A stretch of DNA of 64,000 nt, from positions 12,573,500 through 12,637,499 of the forward strand of contig CM068316.1 of the NCBI GenBank assembly GCA_034766995.1, in the 5' to 3' direction. Position numbers and translations under genes: made by a program. Source of the stretch: Acanthacorydalis orientalis (Eukaryota > Arthropoda > Insecta > Megaloptera > Corydalidae). The notes under the pieces are model-generated. The model was not told the DNA's origin and searched no databases. It was given only the letters and a program-made list of their open reading frames with translations. Each line of letters opens with the position of its first letter. Positions within the stretch are counted from its first letter, which is position 1. Positions 49,915 to 63,647 of the stretch are shown piece after piece.

Positions 49915-50030
49915 TGGCACAGTGGATAAATTTACTTTTACAAATGAATTTATATTCGAATTATTTTTTTTTATATTCATTACAAAACAAAATGTTTATT
50001 CAAAAAATTATTATTGATTATTTTTGTATG
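49915..50030. repeat. FB element, left arm, abutted by a mariner
   Basis: TTGGCACAGTGGATAAATTT, ACTTTTACAAATGAATTTAT, then ATTATTGATTATTTTTGTAT. The FB sequence stops exactly at the TA preceding the mariner at 50033. No convincing continuation follows the mariner. Confidence 0.65.
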
Positions 50031-50032
50031 TA

Positions 50033-50564
50033 TTAGGTGTACAAATTAATTCGGTGTCATTTTTTTTGGAAAAAATGAATATTTACGGAAAAATGGAATA
50101 CATTTCAATCCTCAAACTATGCCCCATTATTTTGTATAAATTTGCTCCATCTGTCGGGTAACTGACGAATTCCTTGCCGAGAAAAAGATGGTTGTTTTGA
50201 GTCGATGAAGACTTGATACATTTTCGAACCTTTTCCACTGTTTTAGCACTTTTTGCATGTTTTATTATGCATCACAACATCTTCCCTCAAAATTGAACCA
50301 ATCATTCCCGTAGCTTCGACATCATTTTTTTCAATTGGAATGCTAAAAGTATGCAATGCCTAATATGCTCCTTTTCGGACGCCATCGTGTTCACTGCTGT
50401 TTTGTGAATTTATGCCTACTGCTTGACCAAGATATATAGTGTTTTTTTTTAAAAAAATGTTAAGGTTGCCACTTTAAAGATCTTAAAATGTTAAGAAAAT
50501 ATTTTAATTTAAAATAGTTACGATGGATTCAATTTAAAGGCACCAAATTAATGTTTTTATTTAA
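50033..50564 (-). mobile_element. Internally deleted mariner, family 2, copy 2
   Basis: The left terminus TTAGGTGTACAAATTAATTC, then GGTGTC, is preceded by TA (50031-50032). The right terminus (CACCAAATTAATG...TTAA) is eroded, with TA following at 50565-50566. The 532-bp element matches the copy at 41769-42283 along its length, including the internal junction. Confidence 0.88.
50105..50385 (-). pseudogene. Mariner transposase fusion of N-terminal HTH to C-terminus, broken
   Basis: From ATG at 50385: MASEKEHIRHCILLAFQLKK, then after a one-base shift at a 7-A run DVEATGMIGSILREDVVMHN, KTCKK-stop and, in another frame, QWKRFENVSS. This is the first HTH of a mariner transposase, with a Trp codon lost to a stop. 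The sequence then jumps to VFIDSKQPSFSRQGIRQLPD, RWSKFIQNNGA, the extreme C-terminus. The second HTH linker and all three catalytic Asp residues are missing. Both copies have the 7-A run, so that frame break was probably already in the founder. Confidence 0.85.
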
Positions 50565-50803
50565 TATTTTCCATATTTTTGCACTCAAATAATTCTTATA
50601 CTTACTGTTATATTTTATTTATCTATGTTTAAATGAATCCTAATAATTTTTAATGCATTATTCAAAGTAATTGAGTATCATGAGAACGCCGGTACTATCT
50701 GATTTTCATAGTAGGGTATCAAGAAAAAACATTCTAATTTAAAAAATATTAGTATTTAAAAAAAGTATTAGTATGTTGTATAAATTCGTTATCCATTGCT
50801 CTG

Positions 50804-50860
<57 letters not shown>

Positions 50861-50870
50861 TGTGTGTGTG
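50804..50870. repeat. (TA)n(TG)n microsatellite
   Basis: About 26 TA units, then TTTGTGTGTGTG. Confidence 0.95.
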
Positions 50871-52069
50871 AAATACTTTATTTAAAATTATATTCATACC
50901 TATATTATTAAATCTCAATTCTTCATCACGATTTGGCACAAATATTATGAAAGTGGTATGGTGTCTTACTTTTTAAAAAATAATATACAGATCAGTTTAT
51001 AAAACACTCATACAATTTAATGAAATATTTTGTGTAAATAGAAAAAAAAAGTATTTACTTCGAAATAAATAAATGAAATCAATATATTCTTGTGTATTGA
51101 AATATTATATTACATACAACAATATAATTTGAATTAATAATTTATATAAAAGAATTCAATTCTATAATTTATCATAATTCCGATAAAAAATTATAGCATA
51201 AACACATGATATAATTTGTTATTGATTTATTATTATTTTTATTTAATAGCCCGTGTTTATGGATCATAATTGATACCAGGAAAAATTGGAACAAAGTTGA
51301 AAAGTCATTTTTTAATTCGCAGAATTTAAATTAATACAATAACATTGTGTTCGTTCTTAATATTTTATTAGCATTATTTTTATAGTGTTTTTTTTTATAT
51401 ACAAAAAACAAATTTTATGTATCTTCATATAAAGATTGCAATTAAATGTAATTAGTATCACATTTAATTTATTTCGCTTACTCTTTAATATATCGTATAA
51501 TAAATTGATCTAAATATTTCTAATAGAACTTGCATGTTTTACTGCTATTTAAAATTAATTTTGATAGTGCATGTACTATTATATAAAATTGGTTTAATTA
51601 AATTAGATTTTTTTCAAAATTTGTTTGTAAAAATAATACGTGTCATAACCTAAAATTTATTTTCTTTTAAGTAGCTTATTTATTCATAGCTTTACTGTTT
51701 CGTTTTTTTTTTATAATATTATCTAGGTCATGGACAAATTTAAGGTCAATGTAATGTATGAGACCACTTAATAAATACAGCAGGTATAAATTCAATACCG
51801 CTTAAAAACCTTCACTGAGCTTGATTATGATACACTAACTGTGAAATTATAGATTTTTTTTACTTTCTTATTGAAAAGTTTTCATTGTTATATATCTCTT
51901 TTATCGTTTAAACAAATCACTATTTACAACTGATACTTATTAACTGATACAAAAGATGATGTTTCTTTTATACATTTTTTGAAGTAAAAAGTATACATTT
52001 TTTTCATTTATAACTCTAGTTATGCTTTTTATTTCTACAGCAAGAGGTGATAGATATCAAGTTTATTTA

Positions 52070-52070
<1 letters not shown>

Positions 52071-52141
<71 letters not shown>

Positions 52142-52166
52142 ATATATATATACATACATGTATGTG
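52071..52166. repeat. (TA)n microsatellite with GTATATAT and CATACATG ends
   Basis: About 96 bp of TA with GTATATATGTATATATATAT near the right side. It ends TACATACATGTATGTG, which is self-complementary. Confidence 0.95.
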
Positions 52167-52659
52167 TTCGTATATCATTATATGCATAAATAACATCTGT
52201 TTGTATATTTGGACGAATTTGTAAAATTACAGATACATTTATTTTCGTACACAGATCTATGTTTATTACATAGACCGTATAAAAATTTTAATGGTTTGCA
52301 TAAATATACAATTTTTAAAAGAAATAAAAAACTATTTTAAGCCAAAAGAATAAAAGAGAAACTAATATCGGTAAAATATAATGCGGGGTACAACTGTTGA
52401 TACATCTGTGTTTTATAAATAAAATTATTTATAACTTGCGTTTTTTATTTATAAAGATCATTCCTTTTTTACATAATTTACTTTATATTTTTATATAAAA
52501 AATAAAAAAAATGTAATGATAATTAAAAAAAAGAATAGAAATATTTTATAATATGCTTGTTTTTTTATGATGATCTGTAAACGATCTATACAATTGTTTT
52601 GTAATCATACAATTTTATTTTAGCTTATTGTACAAAGTACATAAAAGAATTAAAATTAA

Positions 52660-52992
52660 AATACTTTTAGAAATGAATTTTTCACTCTCCTCAGAAACAG
52701 CAAACCTTTTTTGTAATCAAAAATGTTGAATAATCGATTATTGATTATTTTTTTGCTTATAAGCCTTTTTTTGTTGATACTTTCATCCTGAGGACGCTAA
52801 ATTGTATAAAAATTTGAGATTTGTAAACTGTTTGAGATATTTCTGTACTTCAATGCTCTGAGGATGATAGAATTGCTATCAAAATGTATATAACAACTAT
52901 TAAAAACTACTGATAATCAGTTATTGAATCTATTTTATTGTTGTGGAATGAGTAAAAAATTAATTTATGAAAGAGAATTTAGCCATAGTGCC
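52660..52992. repeat. FB fold-back element, copy 5 (best preserved right end)
   Basis: Left arm 52663-52760: AAATGAATTTTTCACTCTCC, TTTGTAATCAAAAATGTTGA, ATAATCGATTATTGATT. Right arm 52905-52992: TACTGATAATCAGTTATTGA, GTTGTGGAATGAGTAAAAAA, TTAATTTATGAAAG, terminus AGAATTTAGCCATAGTGCCA. An inner inverted pair, TTTCATCCTGAGG and GAGGATGATAG, brackets a spacer with AAATTTGAGATTTGTAAACT. No ORF. Confidence 0.8.
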
Positions 52993-53390
52993 AGAACTAT
53001 ATTTTGAATGTATTATAGTAATTTTCATGGTTGTCATTTCTTTATGTACACTTATTGATTTTAAATCTCTTTATTTTTATTGAACCTCTTGCAAATCTTG
53101 TATAAATATAATATAAATATCTAATCTAAAGGTTTGTTTACGATATATACATATTTGTTAAAAATATAATACTAAATTGAAATAATCTATAATTTATATA
53201 AATATTAGATAATAAATTTTATATTTTTATAATGTATGATTTTTAAAACGTATGGATATATTTCAATTTTATAAACTACGTGATTTTAACATACATTTTC
53301 TACATACAGATGCTCGTATATATATACAGATTTATGTTTCGAATGGCCTCAAAAAAGTTATATTGTGCATTATTGAACAAACTTATATTC

Positions 53391-53399
53391 ACACACACA

Positions 53400-53450
<51 letters not shown>
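53391..53450. repeat. (CA)n(TA)n microsatellite
   Basis: Six CA units, then about 22 TA units, then CACAC. Confidence 0.95.
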
Positions 53451-53451
<1 letters not shown>

Positions 53452-54215
53452 TCGTGTTCATACACGTATAATGTATAAGTAAATTCAGTATAATAGAGAC
53501 AGAAAAATATTTTTTGTTGTAAAGTATAATATTTTATATTGTAAAATTATCAGTGAGTCACATTATTAGTCTAAATGGGTTTGTGCATAATCATAGTTTC
53601 GATAAACAATTAAATTTATCTATATTGTTGATAAGAAATAAGCGTAATAACATTTAGTATTTCAACAGTTTTGTAATTATGTTATAATGATTCATGACTT
53701 GTTCCACTTAAATAAGTTTGAGACGTTTGTTTTCTTGTAGAACATTTTTATTGATTTTAATTATTTTATGTTTGTTTTTGTCACAAAAATTCGTCACGGT
53801 TTATAAATTCTAAAGTTATTATCAAAAAAATAATATTTAGAATACTATTGATCATTGTTTTTCATATATCTTAAACATTTTATTATTACACAGTCTGTTA
53901 TCAAATGTATGGAAATTTATAGTTTCCGTATTTTAAACAAATATTTATATAGAGTACTCTATATTGATTTATTCCGCTTTTAGTAATTAATACCTATCGA
54001 AAATAAATACTTGTGTGATTAGATTTTTAATGTTTTTATATTGTTTGTTACTTTTTGATATTATTATGCTATTAAAGATGTATTAGAGAAACAATATTAT
54101 ATGCGCTCCAAACAGAAAAATAATTTTCTAAGAAATTTTTTAATTTGAAAGTTTGCTTTTTTCATCTTGTTTTTATTAAATATTTTTGAACGCAGGTATT
54201 AAACTAGGTGTCTAC

Positions 54216-54282
54216 ATGTGTGTGTGTGTGCATGTGTATGGATGGATATATATGCATGGATGTCTATGTATGTGTGTGTATG

Positions 54283-54319
<37 letters not shown>
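54216..54319. repeat. Compound TG / TGGA / GTAT / TA microsatellite
   Basis: (TG)n passes through ATGGATGGATATATATGCAT and GTATGTAT words into a TA run. About 104 bp. Confidence 0.95.
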
Positions 54320-54323
<4 letters not shown>

Positions 54324-54599
54324 TTGTTACTTCTTTTAATGTATATATTTTTCACAAAAAAATCTAATGCTGAACTGAGATTATCCGAAAAAAATCACTC
54401 TGATATCTTATTTGCGTTATATTTTTATTATCAATTTATATATACTCCAATATATATATTTAAATGATTAATAATACAATGCTAACTACTTGAATAAAAG
54501 TAACAAATTATATTTCTTTAAATCGAGGAAATTATTTTTTTAAATAGTAATAAAATATGCAAGTGAATTTCTATATACGTTTCGAGCCATACGTATGTG

Positions 54600-54603
54600 T
54601 GTG

Positions 54604-54641
<38 letters not shown>
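54600..54641. repeat. (TG)n(TA)n microsatellite
   Basis: TGTGTGTATATATAATATATA, then TA. Confidence 0.95.
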
Positions 54642-54644
<3 letters not shown>

Positions 54645-55165
54645 CATTTATTTCTTGTTTTATCCGGATGAATGTAATTATCTAAACCAGATCTCGATCT
54701 TTGTTTTTTATTTTTTTGCTTTTATTTAAACTTGTTTTCAGTAATCATAATAAAGTAGAAGATATCTACGTTGCAGTTTTTTTTATGACAAATAAAATAT
54801 TATTTTTAATACCAAAAAGATATTTACTATTCAATAAGTCTTTACGAAGTCAAAAAAAATGCATTATTCTTGTTAAACGTTTGAATATTTATTTTTATTG
54901 TACAATTTATTTATTTTTAAAAAATGACGTAATTTTTGTAGTGAAAAAATATTTTATATAAGTAATATATTCGTCTTACACATTTTATATTTTAATAATG
55001 AATGTTTTATCAATATATGTATGTGTAGATATATTATAAATAATGACATGATTATGTAAATGTTATACTATTATTTATTTCTAATTATTTCCACTTTATA
55101 CCTGTATTGATTTATTGAATATAATGTATAGTATTGTTTATTGCGTCGTCAGAATTTAATATCTA

Positions 55166-55166
<1 letters not shown>

Positions 55167-55249
<83 letters not shown>
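55167..55249. repeat. (CT)n(TA)n microsatellite
   Basis: About 11 CT units passing into TA with TGTATATG interruptions. Confidence 0.95.
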
Positions 55250-55253
<4 letters not shown>

Positions 55254-55295
55254 CCAAATTAATTCTATGCATTGAAATTGAATCAATTAACATTT

Positions 55296-55352
55296 TAATT
55301 GTTGCATATGCGCATTTCAATAGTTTTGCTATCATCCTCAGAACTCGAAGGT
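55296..55352. repeat. FB element fragment, interior
   Basis: TTAATTGTTGCATATGCGCA, TTTCAATAGTTTTGCTATCA, TCCTCAGAACTCGAAGG match the internal module seen at 62880-62950. A (TA)n run interrupts it downstream (55366-55391). Weak right-arm words (TTTGTGGTTCATTTAC) follow at 55447. Confidence 0.5.
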
Positions 55353-56249
55353 AAAGAGAAAAAATTATATATATATATATATATATATATTCAATACATA
55401 TACTTTTTTATATATTTTCTGTTTTATGATCACAATTGTTTAGCTATTTGTGGTTCATTTACAAAAATGTTGTCTGTGGTAAAAAGTATATGTTAAGATG
55501 CGTTTTAGAAGTGTAACAATTCGTGCGCTATGTAGTTTTTGAAAGAGCCCCATGCCATTAAATAGTTAAATATCGTTCACCCTTGATTTATTTTCCAAAT
55601 ATTGATTATATATATATATATATATATATATTATTTTTGATTGAACAATCAAAATCAAAAAACCAGATTGATTATATACTTTAATACAAAACTATTTTTC
55701 TCTGGAAATTCCGTTTTTTGCCAATTTCATAGCCTGAAAAACAGTATATTTCACAGTCTGAATATAAGAGAAAACACGTCGATACATTCCAAAAACATTC
55801 AAGTGTGCAAATTCTTTCCAAACCACGTTTGTTCTCTTCTGTTCTAACAAATTGCACCGTCATCACAACACAAATTGTGCTTATTTAGTCTGCTTTGAGA
55901 TGCAGGATTTCATATGCATTACAGCGCTGTCTTGATAAAATGCTATATGTAAATGTATGTTCATACATGTTGCATTATATATATATATAAATAAACACCT
56001 GAATGTATCTGATAATAGACTGGTGGTTTTCTTTAATACTGGCTGCGGTTTATATATAATCGTTAAGAGTATCAGTTCAGACGATTTACTGATCGGATTG
56101 AACAAATTAATAACTTGATTGAATAACTATGATAGAAATAATAATCTAGATTTTCTAAAACACATTCGAATAGTATATGCGATGATTTTTTATTTCTGTT
56201 CTTGTACAATTCTTGTATAATATAAAAAAAACAAATTAATATTTACAAT

Positions 56250-56262
56250 TTATATATATATA

Positions 56263-56315
<53 letters not shown>
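56250..56315. repeat. Compound (TA)n(TG)n(TA)n microsatellite
   Basis: TA, six TG units, then a long TA run. Confidence 0.95.
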
Positions 56316-56319
<4 letters not shown>

Positions 56320-58098
56320 TGATTGGAACCTGATATTAAATTTAATAAATTTTTTAAAATATTTACCATAAAAAGGAAATATTTAATACTGGTCGAGTAA
56401 TGGAAGCAGTACATCATTAAAAATATTCGTCGTATCTAACAATGCCTGCAAAATCATCATCGCTTTGAAATTTATCTTTAAAATAAAAAGCTTTTTCTTG
56501 TAATATCAGAACGAAAAGCACTTTCCTTAGTGTTGTTGAAAAATCTGAACAAATAACGTTATTTTCTTTTGAAATAAACTTGCATAGTTTTTATCACATA
56601 TCTCTAAAAGAATGATTGTTTTTAAAAATGTATCAGTTATTCTTCAGAAAAAATGTCTCATTAAAATAAATGATATCAAGCATATTTTTGTATCATTATA
56701 ATTTTAAAATTAGACACATTTTTTAACATTTAATCTAAGAATTGGTATAGATGTTTGTTAACGACAAAAACACAAAAAAAAATAGCCAGAAATATTTCTT
56801 ATAAATTTGAATTTTGTATAAATCGAGAAGAATTGTACAGTAGGTTTATTTTTAAATTTCATTTTTTCATTCAAAATCGTGTTATATTGTAGAGATTATT
56901 TTTATTTGCAGAATTTTCTAACAAAATGTGATATTTTCGTAACTTTTTCTAGTTATGATTAAATTGTTTCTGTTTATGAGTAGATGATATAAGACAGTGA
57001 TAAAACATTGTTAAAGTTAATAAGCTTACTGTAAAAACCTGACAGTTTTTTTATATGAAAACGTATTTTGTGGTCAACAAAAATAAATTATTTTGTAAAA
57101 GAAAGAATATATATGTGTATATATATATATACTTTTTACTGTATATAAAAAAACGGTATTACGAAAACGATTGTAATATAAAATTCAATATAAAATTATG
57201 AGTTAGTTTGTGAACAAGTTTTATTTGTTATTCTGGAAATAGGATTTTTGAAGTATTCATGTTCTTGTTTTAGTTGAAAACGTATATGTCATTAAAATAT
57301 AGCTAAGATAAATGATCATCAATTGAAAATATTTGATGTGATACCTTAATAATTTTTATCGATTGTTTTTTTATTTCTACAAAATAACTAATCTTTTTAT
57401 AATAATCAGATATCTATAATCAGTATATTAAAAACTGCTTTTAAAAATAATAAAAGAAATACTTTAGTCTTATTCGATATTATTTGTATATTTTTTTTAT
57501 TTATTTATTGAATTTATTTTAATTTATTTAACTTTTATTATGATAAATAATATTAGAATTTAAATAATATTTTTGTGTACAAGCTCATACATGGAAGTAC
57601 ATTTATTCTTTAATCATTTTATGACAAAAGCGTTTATTTGTTTTAGCTTTGCAAAAAATATTTTTTTGTACCTCATTGTAGTTTTTCCTTTTATTGTAAT
57701 GTACTATTAAATTCTGAAGATACAATAAATTCAATAATTGGCTAGTCTTTGATTCTAAATGTTAAACCCTAAAGCTAACCCATAAAAGCTAACCCATATA
57801 ACTCAATTCTTTGAGTGTAAGTAATTTTTATTATCCGTTTAATAGTTTTCAGTATATGTATAATATAATTGTCAGATGATTGTGTTTCGTTTATATATAA
57901 TATTTAAATTAATATGAATCCATTTACAACAAACAACCAAACATGTCAATTTGTTCATAAAATTTCATTCGTCTAGAACCCTGATAGATTCATATGAATG
58001 AAAATCTTTAGGTACTCTCTATATTATTCTATACAGGTTTCTATTGGTAATGTATAAAAAATTACAACCACTATTAAAATATGAAATTATTTATAACA

Positions 58099-58352
58099 AT
58101 ATGGCTTTGGCAGAAGGAATAAGTTGCCTTTGAAAATGCATTTTTCAATTATCTACAAATCATATTTTTTTTCTAATTTGAGAATGTTTAATAATTATTA
58201 TTTTTCTTTTATTTATATTTAAGTAGGATGTCATTTTTTCAGTGTGATAAGATATAGAAAAATCTATACAAAAATGATCAATAGTCAGTTATGAAACATT
58301 TCTGATCAAAAAAATATGTAGATTGTAGTAGAAGTGAAAAATACATTTTTAA
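58099..58352. repeat. FB fold-back element, copy 6
   Basis: Left arm: ATATGGCTTTGGCAGAAGGA, AAATGCATTTTTCAATTATC, TACAAATCATATTTTTTTTC. Right arm: ATGATCAATAGTCAGTTATG, AAACATTTCTGATCAAAAAA, ATATGTAGATTGTAGTAGAA, GTGAAAAATACATTTT. The outer ends are eroded. Confidence 0.7.
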
Positions 58353-59390
58353 ATCTTTCAGTTTTAAGAAAACTTGAACGCGCAATCTAAGTTATCACAT
58401 TTTTTAGTAAATAAAATAAAATATTAAGTATTTTATCACACGTAATTTCTTTTTCAAATATTATATCGAAATAACACTCTTTGACTTTTCTTCCTATTGC
58501 TCTCTTAAATTTGTTATTAAATTTAGAATCATTATAAAGTAAATAAAAAAAAAACTAAACACAATAAGAGGTAATATTAAATAGAAATATAAAATAAAGT
58601 TATTCATTTTCTGCAGCTTTTCTTCTTTTGTACTTTTATAAAATGGTAAAAAGTTAATCAGTTTTGATTTATTGAGAATATTTTAATTACTTACTTTGTA
58701 ATTATATTTTTTTAAATATTGTGTTTAATAAATTATATAAAAAAATTAATTAATAACATGTATATTATTTGCTTACAAATAAACACAAATCATTGTAAGT
58801 GAAGTATAGTTGAATTTGCTTGTTCACCTATCATAAAATATATACATATTTCATATCATAATATATATATATATATACTTCATATCATAAAATATATAGC
58901 ACCTTCTCTTCACCCCAAATATGTAAAAAAATACTCTAGAGCAGCCGCTTATACAATAATTGATAAAAATTGTAAATGAAAGGGTTGATACAATAGCATG
59001 TATTGAATAACGAACTTGAATCTGTAGTATTGCAAGATGTAGAGATAAATATGAAGCGGATAGGTTTGTTGTTTTATATATATACACACATATACATACG
59101 TCACGAATATGTAGCGTATTGCGAATAGTTTAAAGTAAGGATGAGAGGCTACGATAGTTTATTATTACATTATTGATTAATGAATGTGTAGTAGAAATCT
59201 CAGTTTAAATTCTATTTCAAAAGATTCGATACTATTTCTTTACTTAAAAGGTGTTTATTTTCCCCCTTACTTGTTAAATAGCTCTGTAACGAAATACTGT
59301 TAATTTTGTAATATAATAGTGCATACAATTCATTTAATATAATATTGCAAAATATATTGGTACGCTTTGTATCGCCTGTGTGATCACACC

Positions 59391-59455
<65 letters not shown>

Positions 59456-60173
59456 TGCGTGTGTGTGTTTGTGTGGATATCTAGTTAATAAGAAATATTT
59501 AAAATCGCAAAAAAATACGATTCAAATATTCAATATTTAACTTGGCACTGAAATATGAATAACAAAAACTCATTCTAAATACATATCGTAATAAAATAAA
59601 TAGTTAATATGAACCAAAATATATATTACCTTGATGAAAATCTAAGTAGATTCTAAGTGATTTGTATTGATTTTTTTATCATACTGATATATTAGTAATC
59701 TAATTATGTTAAAATAACATTGAATTTTTATAAGTTGTTACGTGCAGTTATCAGTATTTTTCATCAACTTGTCAAATAGTTTCCAGATATTCATGTCGCA
59801 TACAATTCTTTATACAATCATTTTATAATATACCTGGAAAGATTCTAGTTGAAAATTCATAATTCATGATATACATTTCATATTATTCTAGCTGTTTTGA
59901 ATAATATAAATCACAGAGGAATTGATTTATATGTTCGTATTTAAATTTTGAACAGTTACTATAAATATAAACATTGTTATTTTTAAATATGTTGAAATTG
60001 GTATATACGCAGTTATCTATCAAGATGATGATTTGAAATAACATAAATGAATTATTACCTGTTTATAAATCAATTATCAATCACCTAAACTGTAAATTAA
60101 TATCAATTACATTTATTGATTTTTACGTTGTACATAATGCCAATAGATTATTTGACGTCTTAATTTCATAATA
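58353..60173. other. AT-rich sequence, no gene seen
   Basis: One compound microsatellite. A - strand 78-codon frame at 58851-59087 ends in a TA run and has no motif. Confidence 0.6.
59391..59476. repeat. (TA)n with (TG)n ends
   Basis: About 27 TA units, then ACATATATGCGTGTGTGTGT. Confidence 0.95.
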
Positions 60174-60750
60174 TTAGGTTGGTAGAAAAATAATTGCGAT
60201 TTATGACTTCAAATTCATATACATTTTTCTCAGCTAGCTGTTTAAGTGCACCACAATTGTTGTATGACTAACGCCTAACTTTTGTGCAAGCTTTCGAATT
60301 GTTGTGCATGGTTCTGATTCAAATAACGCCTTCAGTTTGTCATTTGAACTGAAGGTTACCCACAAACTTCTTCATCTTCAAGGCTCTCGTTTCCAACACA
60401 ATTTTTTTGGAATCGCCATTGCACCGCATGTTCCTTAACAGTATTCACACTAAAAGGATCGTTTAATTTACGAGCAGTTTCTGCTGCTTTACCACTCATT
60501 TTGAAGCCATACAAAAAATTGCTCTTATTTGCTTCTTTATCATCTTTAATTCAATAGCTCAATTTGAAGCAAAATTAATAATAAAACCAAAGTCGACGTT
60601 ACCGAAATACAGACCGAAAAATGAACTTTAAAATGATATTAACATGAATACAATGAAATGGACACTTTCATTGTACATGAAGCAACGTTATTTTTATTTG
60701 CGTTGTTAAAATATAAACAGATTAGAAACTGTATTTTCCTGACAGGCTTA
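60174..60750 (-). mobile_element. Internally deleted mariner, family 1, copy C (reverse orientation)
   Basis: The terminus TTAGGTTGGTAGAAAAATAA is preceded by TA (60172-60173). The HTH coding region runs on the - strand, and the family junction (CATATACATTTTTCTCAGCT on the + strand) is identical in position to copies A, B and D. Homology to the far end is clear only to about 60675 (ACACTTTCATTG). Beyond that the sequence differs, and CCTGACAGGCTTA at 60739-60750 may be a strongly eroded terminus. That boundary is uncertain. Confidence 0.85.
60228..60556 (-). pseudogene. Mariner transposase DNA-binding domain only, broken
   Basis: Read on the - strand, fragments match the same HTH region as copy A: KQIRAIFCM, SGKAAETARKLNDPFSVNTV, KEHAVQWRFQK, ESLEDEE, then LFESEPCTTIRKLAQKLGVS, HTTIVVHLNS. 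The ATG is replaced by ATT, and several frame shifts and stops are present. The coding part ends at the same point as in the other copies, before any catalytic residue. Confidence 0.8.
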
Positions 60751-60819
60751 GATTATTGACCATTCATATAGAATATGGAATTTACAGTGTTATAAAAAAG
60801 TTTGTTTCTATATAAATTA

Positions 60820-60874
60820 CGCGCGTGTGTGTGTATGTGTATATATATATATATATATATATACACGCACACTC
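60820..60874. repeat. (TG)n(TA)n(CA)n microsatellite
   Basis: GCGCGTGTGTGTGTATGTGT on the left and ACACGCACAC on the right flank a TA run. The arms are complementary, so the tract is a hairpin of about 55 bp. Confidence 0.9.
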
Positions 60875-60962
60875 AACAATTTCATCCTTCAATAATGTAT
60901 TATAACAGATTATATTTTTTTGTGTGAGTGGCTGTAAATGCAAGTCTGGTTCAAAATTGATT

Positions 60963-62542
<1,580 letters not shown>

Positions 62543-62660
62543 GTGACTGTGGCTAACATAATTTCAATTTTATAAATACATTTCTCATGCACTCAATAAG
62601 CCACAAATAGTTTTTGTGATTAGAAATATTCAATAATTCATTGATATTTTTGTGGATTTT
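62543..62660. repeat. FB element, left half
   Basis: GTGACTGTGGCTAACATAAT, TTCTCATGCACTCAATAAGC, CACAAATAGTTTTTGTGATT, AGAAATATTCAATAATTCAT, TGATATTTTTGTGG. The right half was not found. The next FB copy starts 120 bases downstream. Confidence 0.65.
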
Positions 62661-63076
62661 ATTATCGATCCAATTTTATTAAAAAAAAACTATTCAACTA
62701 CTGATTCTTGTAAAATAATAATAAAAAATATGTAAATAAATTAGGATTTAAATTAATTTATCTGTTACAATATATTTTTAGCACTATGGCAAAATTCACT
62801 TTCATAGATAAATTTTTCGCGTACTCCATAAACCACAAAAATATTTGTGATTAAATGTGTTCAACAATTGATTATTTATTATTTTTTTATTGTTGTTTTA
62901 ACGTATTTCGATATCAGTGCTATCCTTCTCAGAGCGATAAGTACAGACGAAACTACAGTATCTTACGTTATTCCTTAATCTTTACTATCTGAGATTTGTA
63001 TATAGTTTAGTACTCTAAAAATGACGGCTCGCCATCGAAATGCGTATAAGAAATAATCAAAAATATTCAATAATTA

Positions 63077-63647
63077 TTAGATAGGTAGGAAAATAATTAT
63101 CGTTTCTATTTTCCGAACTCTAATCTTATTTTTTCAATGAGAGTGCCATTTCATCGTATTGATGATAATATTATTTTAAAGTGCATTTTTCGGTCTGTAT
63201 TTTGGTAAAATCGACTTTGGTCTTATTATTAATTTTGCTATAAATTGGGCTATTGAATTAAAGACGAATAGAAACAAATAAGAGCATTTTTTTTTGAGTT
63301 TAAAACAGATTGTAAAGCAGCAGAAACTGCTCGTAAACTAAACGATGCTTCCTTTGGTGTGGGTACTGTTAAGGAACATGCGGTGCAATGGTGGTTCCAA
63401 AAATTTCGTACTGGGGATGAGAGCCTTGAAAATGAAGAAGGTCGCGGGCGTCTTTCAGTTAATAACGGCCAACTGAAGTCGTTAGTTAAATCAGAACCAC
63501 GTACAACCAATTCGAGAGCTTGCACAAAAGTTAGGTGTTATTCATCCAACAGTTCTGGGCCATTTAAAATAACTAGGAAAATCAAAAAAGCAAACATGTA
63601 TATGAATTTGAAGATCATAAACAACAATTATTTTTCTACCAATCTAA
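63077..63647 (+). mobile_element. Internally deleted mariner, family 1, copy D, nested in FB
   Basis: Left end TTAGATAGGTAGGAAAATAA, inverted right end TTAGATTGGTAGAAAAATAA. TA directly flanks both sides (63075-63076 and 63648-63649), a clean target duplication. At 571 bp it is one base longer than copy A, with the same HTH-to-terminus junction. It sits in the core of an FB element. Confidence 0.93.
63260..63600 (+). pseudogene. Mariner transposase DNA-binding domain only, broken
   Basis: The start ATG is lost (ATT) and a frame shift follows in the poly-T run near 63290. A long readable stretch then gives AETARKLNDA, GTVKEHAVQWWFQKFRTGDE, SLENEEGRGR and NNGQLKSLVKSEPRTT. Next, after another shift, come RELAQKLGVIHPTVLGHLK-like residues and KSKK. 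QWWFQKF is intact here, unlike copy A. The frame continues past the junction into the terminus. About 110 residues of DNA-binding domain are represented and no catalytic residues. Confidence 0.88.

Larger units (their letters stand above)
50565..52659. other. AT-rich sequence with microsatellites, no gene seen
   Basis: Two long TA tracts. No ORF or terminus recognised. Confidence 0.62.
52993..58098. other. AT-rich sequence with many microsatellites, no gene seen
   Basis: Five long simple repeats and one FB fragment are listed separately. The block 55700-56105 is more varied and open in three overlapping frames (68, 61 and 74 codons), but has no motif, splice pair or repeat terminus I recognise. 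At 57766-57800 AAGCTAACCCAT is tandemly duplicated. Confidence 0.55.

Noticed and set aside
52035..52065. Possible short exon after TTTCTACAG
   Set aside because: CAAGAGGTGATAGATATCAAG is not followed by a GT donor and the composition is unremarkable.
54701..54961. 86-codon hydrophobic ORF, and similar Phe/Ile/Leu-rich ORFs at 19894, 22502 and 43669
   Set aside because: Hydrophobicity follows from T-rich codons in AT-rich DNA. There is no signal-peptide logic, motif or conservation to support them.
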